The notes beneath the pieces were generated by a model. It was given only the letters and a program-made list of their open reading frames with translations, ran no database searches and was not told the DNA's origin. A stretch of DNA of 64,000 bases from Aquibium microcysteis (GTDB lineage Bacteria > Pseudomonadota > Alphaproteobacteria > Rhizobiales > Rhizobiaceae): positions 5,198,001 to 5,262,000 of the forward strand of contig NZ_CP061080.1 of the NCBI RefSeq assembly GCF_014495845.1, in the 5' to 3' direction. Of this stretch, positions 45,966 through 55,712 are shown one piece after another. Both the position numbers and the translations under genes were made by a program. Positions within the stretch are counted from its first letter, which is position 1; every line of letters begins with the position of its first letter.

Positions 45966-46035
45966 TCGAACGCAGCAGTCCGAGCAACCCATCGACAAGA
46001 CCGGCCAACGGCAACATCCAGAGGAGAAAAGACAC

Positions 46036-47103
46036 ATGACCAGCAAGCAGACCACTCTCTCGTTCCTGCGGTCGTCCTTCGACCGCCGATCCTTCCTGAA
46101 GACGGCGGCCGGAACGGCCGCGATCACCATGACCGGCGCCCTGACGGCGGCGGTCGCGCAGGCGCAGGGCGGACTGATCGCCCTCGTCCACACGCAGGCG
46201 GCCGGCGATGCCGGACCGGTCGATTCCATGATCGCCAAGCTCAAGCAGCTGTCCGAGGAGAAGGGGCTGGAGCACCGCGCCATCTATGCGCAGGACCCCG
46301 CGACCTACGAAACGATCTTCCGGACCCTGGGCGACGCGGGCGCCGCGGTGGTGGTGTCGACGTTCAACGAGGTGGCCGAACCCTTCAAGGCGGTGGCGCC
46401 GTCCTATCCGGATACCAAATGGATCCAGCTGTTCGGGGATCCGTTCGAACCGGCGATTCCGAACGTTGTGACGGTCTCCTACGACTACTATCTCGGCTGC
46501 TACCTGTCCGGCATCTTCGCCGGGCGCATCAGCAAGACCGGCAAGATCGGCTTCATCGGCGGCATCTCGATCCCGCCGCTCAACGCCGACTTCAATGCGC
46601 TCAAGGCGGGCGTGCTGTCCGTGCGCCCCGACGCCACCGTGACGGCGGCCTTCGCGGGTTCCTTCCAGGACCCCGCCAAGGGCCAGGAGATCGCCACGCA
46701 GATGTTCTCCGACGGCATCGACTACATCCAGACGGACGCCGCCGCGACCGATTTCGGCATCATCGCCGCAGCCAACGAGGCCCCGGGCCGCCATGTCAGC
46801 GCGCTCGACCCGGCGCAGTTCAAGCTCGGACCGAAGTCGCTGATCTCGATCGTCGGCCTCGACTTCGGCGTCTCGCTCTACAACGAGACCTCCAAGGCGC
46901 TCGGCGACGGCTGGGCCGGCGGCTCCCACGTCAACACGGGCCTCGGCACCGGCGTGATCGACTTCATCCTGTCGCCGCTCTTCCAGCAGGAAGGGGACGC
47001 GGAAACGGTCGCGAAGTCGAAGGAGGCCTGGGCCGAGATCGAGAAGGCGAAGGCCGGCATCCTCGACGGATCGATCAAGGTGCCGTTCAATACGACGCTC
47101 TGA
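46036..47103 (+). CDS. BMP-family nucleoside-type substrate-binding protein
   Basis: A 355-residue periplasmic binding protein of the BMP/PnrA family. A Tat signal is present (DRRSFLK at 16-22, then AAGTAAITMTGALTAAVAQA), so it is exported folded. Mature segments such as GYLSGIFAGRISKTGKIGFI-like YLSGIFAGRISKTGKIGFIG and DYIQTDAAATDFGII fit the family, whose known ligands are purine nucleosides. GAGGAGAAAAG precedes the ATG. Next genes encode the ATPase and two permeases. Confidence 0.87.
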   Translation: MTSKQTTLSFLRSSFDRRSFLKTAAGTAAITMTGALTAAVAQAQGGLIALVHTQAAGDAGPVDSMIAKLKQLSEEKGLEHRAIYAQDPATYETIFRTLGDAGAAVVVSTFNEVAEPFKAVAPSYPDTKWIQLFGDPFEPAIPNVVTVSYDYYLGCYLSGIFAGRISKTGKIGFIGGISIPPLNADFNALKAGVLSVRPDATVTAAFAGSFQDPAKGQEIATQMFSDGIDYIQTDAAATDFGIIAAANEAPGRHVSALDPAQFKLGPKSLISIVGLDFGVSLYNETSKALGDGWAGGSHVNTGLGTGVIDFILSPLFQQEGDAETVAKSKEAWAEIEKAKAGILDGSIKVPFNTTL

Positions 47104-47131
47104 GCGAGGGCGGCGGACGGGGCATGCCACG

Positions 47132-48688
47132 ATGAAGGGAAACGACAACATCATCCTCGCCTGCCAGGACGTCGCCGTGCGTTACGGCGACGTGGTGGCG
47201 CTCGATGACGTCTCGATCTCTTTCCGGCGCGGCCTGATCCACGCCGTCGTCGGGCAGAACGGCGCGGGCAAGACCACGTTCGCCCGTGTCGTCTCGGGTC
47301 TCGTCCGGGCGCAGAAGGGGTCGGTCGAGATCGGCGGCGCCCGGCTCGCGGGCGGCAGCGTCAACGACGCCCGCCAGGCGGGCGTCGAACTCGTCCACCA
47401 GAGCTTCGCGCTTCCGCCATCCTTCACGGTGGCGGAAGCGATGCAGTTCGGCGCCTCCGGCGGCACGCTCTACACCCGCGGCAGGCTGGAGCGCCGCTGG
47501 CAGGCGCATCTCGACGCTCTCGACGTCAAGGTCTCGGCGCAGGCCCGGATCCGCACGCTGACGGTGGAGCAGCAGCAGGCGGTGGAGATCGCGCGCGCGC
47601 TGGTGAGCGATGCCCGTCTGCTCATTCTCGACGAGCCGACGGCGGTCCTGTCGCCCGAGGGAGCGAGCAAGCTGTTCGAGCGCGTCCGCAGGCTCAAGGA
47701 GCGGGGCGTGACCGTGCTGCTCATCCTGCACAAGATACGGGAGGTCCTGGCCGTCGCCGACACGGTTTCGGTGCTGCGCGGCGGACGGCTGGTCGACGGG
47801 CCGCTGTCGACGGAGGGAATGGACGGCGACAGGCTCGCCTCCATGATCATCGGATCGTCCGCGCGGACGCTCGCGGGCGAGGATCGCGCGGCGTTGACGG
47901 GCACGGCGGTTCCGTCTGGCGAAGCCCAGGCCGCGGCGGCCGAGCGGCAGCCGGTGGCAAGGCTGCAAAGCGTGAATACCCGTCCGGACGAGGACGGCAT
48001 GGCGCTGCAGTCGGTCGATCTCGTGGTCCGCCAGGGCGAGATCGTCGGCATCGCCGGCGTGGAAGGAAATGGCCAGCGCACGCTGGTGCGCGCCATCTGC
48101 GGCCTCGCGGAGGTCGATGCCGGTTCGGTGGAACTCGACGGCGCCGACGTCTCGCGCGCCACGCTGGCAGAGCGGCGCGAGGCAGGACTTCGGGTGATCC
48201 CGTTCGAGCGCAACGTCGAGGGTCTGAGCCTGACGAGCCCCCTCTGGGAGAACTGGTCCGCCGGGAGGCTGCTCGCCCGGCCGCTCCTTTCCGCCATCAG
48301 TCCGGCCGGCCTGCGGCGCGATTGCAAGACCGCGCTCGATGCCTGGGACGTGCGCTACGCCCATGTCGGGCAGCCGGCAGGCTCGCTGTCCGGCGGCAAC
48401 GCACAGAAGGTCATCCTGTCGCGGGAGATGGACGAAGCCGGACGGCTGGTCATCGCCGCGCAGCCAACGCGCGGCCTCGACATCGGCGCGACCGCCTTCG
48501 TGTGGGAGGCGCTGCGCAAGGCGCGCGGGCGGGGATGCGGCGTGATCTTCGTGTCGTCCGATCTGGACGAGATCTTCGACCTTGCCGACCGCGTGGTCGT
48601 CATGCTCTCCGGTCGCATCGTCGCCGAGTTCCGCCCGCCTTTCGATCTCGAACGTGTCGGAGCGGCGATGACGGGAGCACGCGCATGA
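47132..48688 (+). CDS. Nucleoside-type ABC transporter ATP-binding protein (two domains)
   Basis: A 518-residue duplicated ATPase. Domain 1: Walker A GQNGAGKTT, a shortened signature (LTVEQQQAVEIARAL), Walker B LLILDEPTAVLSP. Domain 2: degenerate Walker A GVEGNGQRT, signature LSGGNAQK, Walker B-like region VIAAQPTRGLD. This asymmetry is normal for the sugar/nucleoside (RbsA/NupA) type. Works with the BMP protein and the two permeases on either side. Its stop overlaps the first permease by 4 bases. Confidence 0.9.
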   Translation: MKGNDNIILACQDVAVRYGDVVALDDVSISFRRGLIHAVVGQNGAGKTTFARVVSGLVRAQKGSVEIGGARLAGGSVNDARQAGVELVHQSFALPPSFTVAEAMQFGASGGTLYTRGRLERRWQAHLDALDVKVSAQARIRTLTVEQQQAVEIARALVSDARLLILDEPTAVLSPEGASKLFERVRRLKERGVTVLLILHKIREVLAVADTVSVLRGGRLVDGPLSTEGMDGDRLASMIIGSSARTLAGEDRAALTGTAVPSGEAQAAAAERQPVARLQSVNTRPDEDGMALQSVDLVVRQGEIVGIAGVEGNGQRTLVRAICGLAEVDAGSVELDGADVSRATLAERREAGLRVIPFERNVEGLSLTSPLWENWSAGRLLARPLLSAISPAGLRRDCKTALDAWDVRYAHVGQPAGSLSGGNAQKVILSREMDEAGRLVIAAQPTRGLDIGATAFVWEALRKARGRGCGVIFVSSDLDEIFDLADRVVVMLSGRIVAEFRPPFDLERVGAAMTGARA

Positions 48689-49731
48689 GCGACAGCCTGG
48701 CCGCGATCGTTCGCGCGATCCTCTTCATCCTGCTGGCGCTTGCCATGTGCGGGGTCATCTTCGAGTTCGCGGGCTATTCCGCGCCGCAGATGTTCCAGTC
48801 CATCGTCGACGGCGCCTTCCTGCGCCGCAACGCGCTGGAACATGCGCTGCGCTGGGCGCTGCCGCTCTTCATCACGGCCACGGGCGTGGTCATCTCCTTC
48901 CGCGCCGGCTACTTCAACATCGGCGCGCAGGGCCAGTTCTACGTCGGAGCCATCTGCGCGGCCTTCGTCGCCGAATGGCTTCGCGGATATCCGGCCGCGA
49001 TGGTGATCCCGCTGTGCTTCGCGGCAGGCATGACGGGCGGCGCTCTCTGGGCGCTCTGGCCCGGTCTCCTGCGGCTTCGGTCGGGCGCCGACGAGGTGAT
49101 CACCACGCTGATGGGCAACTTCCTCGCCGGCCTGCTGCTCGTCTACGTGACGGCGGGTCCCCTGAAGGATCCTTCCGGCTCCGGCCAGCAGGCGTCGAGC
49201 CGTCCGCTGGAGGCGGCCTATCGGATCAGCACGTCGAGCGGGGTCTCGCCGACCATCATCGGCATCGCCGTCCTCGTCGGCGTCGCCCTGTGGTGGCTCG
49301 TCAACCGCACCGCCTTCGGCGTGCTGTCGGGGCTCAGCGGACGCAACCCCACCATGGTCCGGTGGCAGGGCGCCAGCACCTGGAAGATCGGCCTTGCGAG
49401 CTTCCTCGTCAGCGGCGCACTCGCCGGTCTCGCCGGCACCATCGAACTGATGGGGCCGAACGGCAGACTGGCCGGCGGCTTCCTGCCCGCTCACGGTTTC
49501 ACCGCCATCCTCATCGCGCTGGTGGCCGGACTGTCGATCACGGGGGCGGCGATCGTCGCCTTCTTCTTCGGCGGCCTCGCTTCCGCGGCACTCTACCTCC
49601 CCGTCATGGCCGGCCTGCCCTCGGCGGCCATCGACATCATCAACGCGGCGATCGCACTCTTCATCACGGCCCGCTCGCGTTTCATCGATACGGTGACGAA
49701 GGTCTGGAGGCGACCATGGACGACGTCGTAA
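48685..49731 (+). CDS. ABC transporter permease 1 (nucleoside type)
   Basis: A 348-residue inner-membrane permease of the BPD_transp_2 family with about ten helices. Typical are ISFRAGYFNIGAQGQFYVGA and RSGADEVITTLMGNFLAGLL. Forms a heterodimer channel with the next gene product. It overlaps the ATPase by 4 bases and the next permease by 16. Confidence 0.9.
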   Translation: MSDSLAAIVRAILFILLALAMCGVIFEFAGYSAPQMFQSIVDGAFLRRNALEHALRWALPLFITATGVVISFRAGYFNIGAQGQFYVGAICAAFVAEWLRGYPAAMVIPLCFAAGMTGGALWALWPGLLRLRSGADEVITTLMGNFLAGLLLVYVTAGPLKDPSGSGQQASSRPLEAAYRISTSSGVSPTIIGIAVLVGVALWWLVNRTAFGVLSGLSGRNPTMVRWQGASTWKIGLASFLVSGALAGLAGTIELMGPNGRLAGGFLPAHGFTAILIALVAGLSITGAAIVAFFFGGLASAALYLPVMAGLPSAAIDIINAAIALFITARSRFIDTVTKVWRRPWTTS

Positions 49732-50612
49732 TCGCCATCCTGCGTTCGGGAACGCCGCTGGTCTACGTGACGCTCGCCGGCGTGATCGCCCAGCGCGCGG
49801 GCATCTGGCATCTCGGCCTCGAAGGCCTGATGATCACCGGCGCCTGCGCCACCGTGGTCGGCACGGTGCTGACCGGCTCCGTGGGGACGGCTCTGTCCAT
49901 CGCGGTCCTGATCTGCGTGGTCGGTTCGATCCTGTTCTGGTTCGTGGTGGAGAAGCTCAGGGCCAACCAGATCATCGCCGGCCTCGGCCTGACCGGCCTC
50001 GGCCTCGGTGGCACGTCGCTCGCCATCCAGTCGATCTTCGGAAGCCAGGCGGCGGTCAGCGCTCCCGCCGGCCTGCCGCGCATCGGTGCGGCATTCGGAG
50101 CCTACGGGGTGCTGTCGGTGCTCGTGCTCTTGATGCCGCTCGCCGTCTTCCTGTGCTGGCTGCTTCTGTGCCGCAGCCGCTTCGGCCTCAGGCTCTCCGC
50201 CTCGGGCGAACATCCCTTCGCTGCCCGCAGCGTCGGCGTGAACCCGTCCGCCATGCGGCTCGCCGCCCTGATGATCGGCGGCGTGCTCTGCGCGCTGGCG
50301 GGCGCCGAACTCGCGGCCGGCAGCCTGCAGATATTCTCGCAGAACATGACCGCGGGTCGGGGTTTCATGGGCTTCGCCGCCGTGATCTTCGGCGCCGGCC
50401 ACCCGCTGTGGGCGACCTGTGCCGCATTGTTCTTCGCCGTCGTCGGCGCACTCGGCATCCGCGCCCAGCTCGTCTTCGGCGACCGGGTCCCGCACGACCT
50501 GCTGCTCGGCCTGCCCTACATCGCCACGGTGTTCGGCGTCTGGCTGTCGGCGCGCCTGCGCGGCGGCGCCAAGGCGGCGGCCGGCGGCTTCGGCGAACTG
50601 CGGGACAACTGA
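49716..50612 (+). CDS. ABC transporter permease 2 (nucleoside type)
   Basis: A 298-residue permease: LVYVTLAGVIAQRAGIWHLG, LEGLMITGACA, SASGEHPFAARSVGVN and AGRGFMGFAAVIFGAGHP are all family marks. Partner of the preceding permease. The two reading frames overlap by 16 bases. Confidence 0.9.
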   Translation: MDDVVIAILRSGTPLVYVTLAGVIAQRAGIWHLGLEGLMITGACATVVGTVLTGSVGTALSIAVLICVVGSILFWFVVEKLRANQIIAGLGLTGLGLGGTSLAIQSIFGSQAAVSAPAGLPRIGAAFGAYGVLSVLVLLMPLAVFLCWLLLCRSRFGLRLSASGEHPFAARSVGVNPSAMRLAALMIGGVLCALAGAELAAGSLQIFSQNMTAGRGFMGFAAVIFGAGHPLWATCAALFFAVVGALGIRAQLVFGDRVPHDLLLGLPYIATVFGVWLSARLRGGAKAAAGGFGELRDN

Positions 50613-50616
50613 ACCG

Positions 50617-51558
50617 ATGAAGCGAAAACTGATCATCCTCACCGATCCCGGCCAGGACCAGGCGGCGGCGATCCTGATGATTCTCGGCGCGGCCGACGCC
50701 TTCGAGGTGCTGGGCCTCGTCGCCACCGCCGGCAACATCGACCTGCGCCACACCGTCGCCAACTGCCTGAAGCTGCTGGAACTGGCCGGGCGGCCCGACA
50801 TCCCGGTCTTTGCGGGATGTCCGCGGCCGATGACGCGCGATCTCGTCACGGCCGTGCATGTCCACGGCCCGACGGGCCTCGACGGTCCCGACCTCACGGA
50901 GCCGCGGATCGCCGCGTCGACAGTGCACGGGGTCGACTTCATCGTGGACACGATACGATCGTCGGAGCCCGGCTCGGTGACGATCTGCTCCCTCTCGCCT
51001 CTCACCAACCTCGCCATGGCGCTGGTCAAGGCGCCGGACATCGCGCCGCGCATCCGGGAGATCGTGGCGATGGCGGGAGCCTATTTCGAGGTCGGCAACA
51101 TCACCCCCTCCGCCGAATTCAACGTCTACGTCGATCCGGAGGCGGCCGAGATCGTGCTCGGCGCCGGCATCCCGACCACGCTGCTGCCGCTGGACGTCAC
51201 CCATCGCATGCTGTCGACGCGACAGCGGCTGGATGCGATGCGGGGGCTCGCCAATCGCTGCGGGATCGCGACCGCGCAGATGCTCGAATTCTCCGAGAGC
51301 TTCGACCTCCGGAAGTACGGCTGGGACGGCGCGCCGCTGCATGGCCCCTGCGTTCCGGCCTTCATGCTCGACCCGGGCATCTTCTCGGGCCGGGAGGTCA
51401 ACGTGTCGGTCGAACGGGCCGGCACGCTGACGCAGGGCATGACCGTCGTGGACTGGTGGGGCATCACCGACCGTCGGAAGAACGCGTTCTGGGTGCGCGA
51501 CGGCGATCCCGACCGCTACTATTCGCTTCTCCTCGAATGCCTGGGACGCCTGCCATGA
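50617..51558 (+). CDS. Nucleoside hydrolase-family protein, altered metal motif
   Basis: A 313-residue protein of the inosine-uridine nucleoside hydrolase family, which splits nucleosides to base and ribose. The fold is clear (AMAGAYFEVGNITPSAEFNV, YVDPEAAEIVL, LPLDVTH). The usual Ca-binding DxDxxxDD start instead reads LTDPGQDQ, so two of the four Asp are replaced. Activity may be changed or lost; the late Asp in PLHGPC-type region is also worth checking. Overlaps the deaminase gene by 4 bases. Confidence 0.83.
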   Translation: MKRKLIILTDPGQDQAAAILMILGAADAFEVLGLVATAGNIDLRHTVANCLKLLELAGRPDIPVFAGCPRPMTRDLVTAVHVHGPTGLDGPDLTEPRIAASTVHGVDFIVDTIRSSEPGSVTICSLSPLTNLAMALVKAPDIAPRIREIVAMAGAYFEVGNITPSAEFNVYVDPEAAEIVLGAGIPTTLLPLDVTHRMLSTRQRLDAMRGLANRCGIATAQMLEFSESFDLRKYGWDGAPLHGPCVPAFMLDPGIFSGREVNVSVERAGTLTQGMTVVDWWGITDRRKNAFWVRDGDPDRYYSLLLECLGRLP

Positions 51559-53111
51559 GCGGCCTGCTCGTTCGCGACGCCATGATCCTGACCCTGGATC
51601 CGCGCCGGGGGACCACGCCGTTCCAGGGAGACGTGCTGGTCGAGGGGACCCGTATCGCCGCCGTCGGCGTCGGGCTGGAGGCCGGACCGGGGGTGGAGGT
51701 GATCGACGGACGGGGCAAGCTCCTCATGCCGGGCCTCGTCAATGCGCACACGCACTCCAGCGAGACCTTCTTTCGCGGGCGCTACGAGAAGATGCCGCTC
51801 GAAGTCTGGCTGCTCTACGCCTACCCGCTGCTGATGGGGCCGGTCATCGACGGCGAGCTCCTGCACATGCGCTCGCTGCTGCTGGCGACGGAATCGCTGA
51901 AGGCCGGCGTCACCGCGATGACCGACTGCTTCTTCGACCCGCCGGCGCACGACCTCGACCGGCTCGGCATCGTGTTTTCCGCCTACGAGCTCGCGGGGAT
52001 CCGCGCCACCGTGTCGAGCGACGTCATCAACATCCCGACGCTGGAGGCACTGCCCTTCGCCGGTGACGTCTTTCCCCCGGACATCCGGCAGCTGATCGAC
52101 TTCGGGCCGATGATCGGCGCGCCGGCCTATCTCGACTTCTGCCGGGCCGCCATCGCGGCCTTCCACGGCCGCGCCGGCCGGCTGAACTTCCAGATCGCGC
52201 CGTCCGCCCCGCAGCGCTGCACGCCCGATCTGCTGACGGGCTGCTTCGACCTGGCGCGAACGCACGGGCTGCCGTTCCACTGCCATGTCCTGGAGACCGT
52301 GACGCAGGCCGTGACAGGGCGGGAGCTCTACGGCGGCAGCCTCGTCCGCTACATGGGCGACCTCGGCGTGCTGGGGCGCAACACCACGATCGCCCACTCC
52401 GTCTGGGTGGACGATGCCGACATGGCGCTGATGGGAAGGGCCGGCGTCAGCGTGGTGCACAACGCGGTCTCCAACCTCAAGCTCGGTGCAGGCGTAGCAC
52501 CCGTGCGAAGGCTGATCGAGGCCGGCGTCACCCTGGCGCTGGGCACCGACGGCGTCTCGTCCAACGACACGGCGAGCATTTTCGACGTCATGCGGGTCGC
52601 GGGTCTCCTGCACGGCGCCAGCGGGCCCGATGCCGGCACCTGGCTCTCCGCGGCCGAACTGCTGCGCGCGGCGACTCTCGGCGGCGCGCGCAGCGCCATG
52701 CTCGACGACGTCTGCGGTTCGCTGGAACCCGGCAAGGCCGCCGACATGATCCTGATCGATCTCGACGACTGCGCCTTCCTGCCGCTGAACGACGTCGCCC
52801 GGCACCTCGTCTATGCCGCCAACGGTTCGAACGTGCGGACCGCGATCGTGGCGGGCGAGGTGGTGATGCGCGATCGGCGCATGACGCGCTTCGACGAGGA
52901 CGCCCTGTTCGCCGAGATCCGCGACAGGGTGCCTGCCTATCTGGAGGCCCACGGGCTGGTGGAGCAGCGCAATGCCCTGCTGGAGCCGTACTTCGCCGAG
53001 ATACACCGGCGCTCGGCCGCCAGCCATTCCGGGGTGTACCGGTATGCCGGGGACGCGGCGCTGCGCCACCGGAACTGGTCTTTCGGAGAGCCGGCGGCCG
53101 GTCGTTCCTGA
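51555..53111 (+). CDS. Amidohydrolase, nucleobase/nucleoside deaminase-like
   Basis: A 518-residue metal-dependent hydrolase of the AtzA/TrzN/SsnA kind. Metal ligands are in NAHTHSSETFFRG, HCHVLET, AHSVWV and the catalytic GTDGVSSND; the C-terminal barrel-side domain has GSLEPGKAADMILIDLDD. It probably deaminates a nucleobase or nucleoside taken in by the transporter encoded upstream. Last gene of the operon; the next 217 bases to mrcA are AT-richer near 53220-53275 but show no clear feature. Confidence 0.83.
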   Translation: MSGLLVRDAMILTLDPRRGTTPFQGDVLVEGTRIAAVGVGLEAGPGVEVIDGRGKLLMPGLVNAHTHSSETFFRGRYEKMPLEVWLLYAYPLLMGPVIDGELLHMRSLLLATESLKAGVTAMTDCFFDPPAHDLDRLGIVFSAYELAGIRATVSSDVINIPTLEALPFAGDVFPPDIRQLIDFGPMIGAPAYLDFCRAAIAAFHGRAGRLNFQIAPSAPQRCTPDLLTGCFDLARTHGLPFHCHVLETVTQAVTGRELYGGSLVRYMGDLGVLGRNTTIAHSVWVDDADMALMGRAGVSVVHNAVSNLKLGAGVAPVRRLIEAGVTLALGTDGVSSNDTASIFDVMRVAGLLHGASGPDAGTWLSAAELLRAATLGGARSAMLDDVCGSLEPGKAADMILIDLDDCAFLPLNDVARHLVYAANGSNVRTAIVAGEVVMRDRRMTRFDEDALFAEIRDRVPAYLEAHGLVEQRNALLEPYFAEIHRRSAASHSGVYRYAGDAALRHRNWSFGEPAAGRS

Positions 53112-53328
53112 TCCGCATCCGGTCGACGACCACGGCAGTCCGGCGGATGCACTGGCGCCGAGCTTGATCGACGCTTCGGCAGCGGTCTTGTCTTCTGCCT
53201 GCTCGTGGCACCGCCAGACGCTAACGCTTCCTAAAGATATCAGTCACTTGAAATTAATCTCCCTTTAAACCGCCATCTTTAGCCTCCAGGGGGACGGCCG
53301 GTCGAGGCCCCCGACGACAGGCAGCACG

Positions 53329-55527
53329 ATGGCCAAGCGCAACAGGAACGTCCGGATCGAGCCGCGCTTCGATGATGCGCGTCCGGCGCGCAGCGCGGGC
53401 GACCTGACGGCGAGCGAGGAGGACCGCGTCGTCCAGCCGGGGCGACGCGCGGCACCGGGCGGCAGCAAGGCCTCCCGCGGCACAGGGCGGAAGCCCGCCG
53501 CGGGCCGCAGGCGCGCGCCGCGCCGAAGCGGCTTCTCCGTCTTCGGTCTCCTGCGCGGCGGTGCGTACTGGGCACTGGTGGCCTCGATCTGGATCGGCAT
53601 CGCCGGCGCGGTGATGATCGCCTTCTACGGCGCGCGCATGCCGTCGGCCACCACCTGGTCCGTACCCGACCGCCCCCCCAACGTGCGCATCGTCTCGGCC
53701 GACGGCCAGCTGCTCGCCAACCGCGGCATGACCGGCGGCGAGGCGATCGGACTGCACGAGATGTCGCCGCACATCCCGCAGGCCGTCATCGCCATCGAGG
53801 ACCGGCGGTTCTACTCCCATTTCGGCGTCGACCCGATCGGGCTCGCGCGCGCCATGGCCGCGAACCTCTTCGAGGGGCGGCTGGTGCAGGGGGGGTCGAC
53901 GCTGACGCAGCAGCTGGCCAAGAACCTGTTCCTCAACGCCGACCGCACGATCGAGCGCAAGGTGCAGGAGGTGCTTCTGTCGCTCTGGCTGGAGCAGAAG
54001 CACACCAAGGCCCAGATTCTCGAGATGTATCTCAACCGCGTCTATTTCGGCTCGGGCGCCTATGGCGTCGAAGCCGCCTCGCGGCGCTATTTCGGCAAGT
54101 CCGCACGTGACGTGACCCTGTCGGAGGCGGCGCTGCTGGCGGGCCTGCTGAAGGCGCCGTCGCGGCTGTCGCCGGCACGCGATCCAAAGGCTGCCGAGGC
54201 GCGGGCGCAGCTGGTCCTGTCGGCCATGGCCGAGCAGGGCATGATCGGCGGCAGCGAGATGACCGCCGCCATCAGTGCCCCGGCCACCCGCGCCGCCGCC
54301 TACTGGACCGGTTCGGAGCACTACGTCGCCGACCGCGTGATGGAGGAGCTGCCCGGCCTGATCGGCGACGTCCGCGGCGACGTGGTGGTGGAGACGACGA
54401 TCGACCTGACGCTGCAGAAGCTCGGCGAGGCCTCGATCCGCAGGCTGATCGCCGAGAACCGGGAGAAGCTCGCCGTGACCCAGGGCGCCCTGGTGTCGAT
54501 CGACGGTTCGGGCGCGGTGCGTGCGATGATCGGTGGCGCCGACTATGCCAACAGCCAGTTCGATCGCGCCTCGGAAGCCCGCCGCCAGCCGGGTTCGGCC
54601 TTCAAGCCCTTCGTGTTCCTCGCAGCCCTCGAGCAGGGCCGGACGCCCGAGAGCATCCGCAACGACGCCCCGGTCAGGATCGGCAAATGGACGCCGGAAA
54701 ACTACAACGGCAAGTACTACGGCGAGGTGACGCTGACCGCCGCCCTGTCGAAATCGCTCAATTCCGTCGCCGCGCAGCTCGCCATGGAGGCGGGGCCGAA
54801 GGCGGTGGTGGAGGTGGCGCACCGGCTCGGCATCGAATCCCCGCTCGCTGCCAACACGTCGATCGCGCTGGGCACGTCTGAGGTGACGCCGCTCGAGCTG
54901 ACGGCCGCCTACGTGCCCTTCGCCAATGGCGGTTACCGGCCGCAGACGCATTTCGTGCAGCGGGTGAAGAGTGCCGCCTCCGGCAAGGTGCTCTACGAGC
55001 ACCCGCAGGGCGGCATTCCGCGCGTCATCAATCCGCAGATCGTGGCCATGATGAATGCGATGATGGCCGAGACGATCCGCACCGGCACCGCCCGCAAGGC
55101 CGACTTCGGCTGGCCGGCCGCAGGCAAGACGGGGACCAGCCAGAACGCGCGCGACGCCTGGTTCGTCGGCTTCACCGCGAATCTGACCACCGCGGTCTGG
55201 TTCGGAAACGACGACGCGACCCCGATGAAGGGCGTGACCGGCGGCTCCCTGCCGGCGCTGGCCTGGAAGGACTTCATGACGGCGGCGCATGAGGGCGTGC
55301 CCGTGGTGGCGCTGCCCGGCGCCGGCTGGCGCCGCACCCTGCCCGCCGACGAGCCCGTGCGCAGGCCGTCGCTCCCCGTCGGCTCGCCGGAGGACGAGGC
55401 TCCGGCGATTTCGGGCGCGCCGATCCGGCGCGACGAGACCACCGCCTCGATTCGGCGCCCGAGCGCGGACGTCGGGGAGGATTCGGGGCCGCGCGGCTCC
55501 ATCATGGACATCATCCTCGGACGCTGA
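53329..55527 (+). CDS. Penicillin-binding protein 1A-type (bifunctional)
   Basis: A 732-residue class A PBP: basic cytoplasmic N-terminus, one membrane helix (about 80-105), then glycosyltransferase (Glu157 in IEDRRFYSHFG; GGSTLTQQLAKNLF) and transpeptidase with SAFK (Ser423, Lys426), SLNS (SxN) and KTGT (Lys600). It polymerises and crosslinks peptidoglycan in the periplasm. Tail is proline/charged. ATG 53329 follows GGCAGC weakly; length is usual for the family. Confidence 0.93.
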   Translation: MAKRNRNVRIEPRFDDARPARSAGDLTASEEDRVVQPGRRAAPGGSKASRGTGRKPAAGRRRAPRRSGFSVFGLLRGGAYWALVASIWIGIAGAVMIAFYGARMPSATTWSVPDRPPNVRIVSADGQLLANRGMTGGEAIGLHEMSPHIPQAVIAIEDRRFYSHFGVDPIGLARAMAANLFEGRLVQGGSTLTQQLAKNLFLNADRTIERKVQEVLLSLWLEQKHTKAQILEMYLNRVYFGSGAYGVEAASRRYFGKSARDVTLSEAALLAGLLKAPSRLSPARDPKAAEARAQLVLSAMAEQGMIGGSEMTAAISAPATRAAAYWTGSEHYVADRVMEELPGLIGDVRGDVVVETTIDLTLQKLGEASIRRLIAENREKLAVTQGALVSIDGSGAVRAMIGGADYANSQFDRASEARRQPGSAFKPFVFLAALEQGRTPESIRNDAPVRIGKWTPENYNGKYYGEVTLTAALSKSLNSVAAQLAMEAGPKAVVEVAHRLGIESPLAANTSIALGTSEVTPLELTAAYVPFANGGYRPQTHFVQRVKSAASGKVLYEHPQGGIPRVINPQIVAMMNAMMAETIRTGTARKADFGWPAAGKTGTSQNARDAWFVGFTANLTTAVWFGNDDATPMKGVTGGSLPALAWKDFMTAAHEGVPVVALPGAGWRRTLPADEPVRRPSLPVGSPEDEAPAISGAPIRRDETTASIRRPSADVGEDSGPRGSIMDIILGR

Positions 55528-55540
55528 AGCGTGCCGCGAA

Positions 55541-55561
55541 CGTTCGGCTTCGCTCCGAACG
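55541..55561 (+). terminator. Hairpin after the PBP gene
   Basis: CGTTCGG (55541-55547) / CCGAACG (55555-55561), loop of seven. Weak T content follows (TTCGTTTTC), so termination is plausible. Confidence 0.5.
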
Positions 55562-55581
55562 CTTCGGCCCTTCGTTTTCAC

Positions 55582-55626
55582 GCATGTCCGTCGCCCGAAA
55601 CCGGTGCCCACGTTCGGGAGACATGC
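55582..55626. repeat. Short palindromic repeat
   Basis: Outer arms GCATGTC (55582-55588) and GACATGC (55620-55626) with an inner CCCGAA/TTCGGG pair. Similar GCATGTC...GACATGC elements are common between genes in Rhizobiales, from memory. Confidence 0.6.
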
Positions 55627-55712
55627 TTCAGCCCGCCTTCCGGCCCATGATCGGACGCCGCCCCTCGCCAGGACGGTCCCGCGCGCCTACATAGGCAGCC
55701 GGAGACCCCCCC

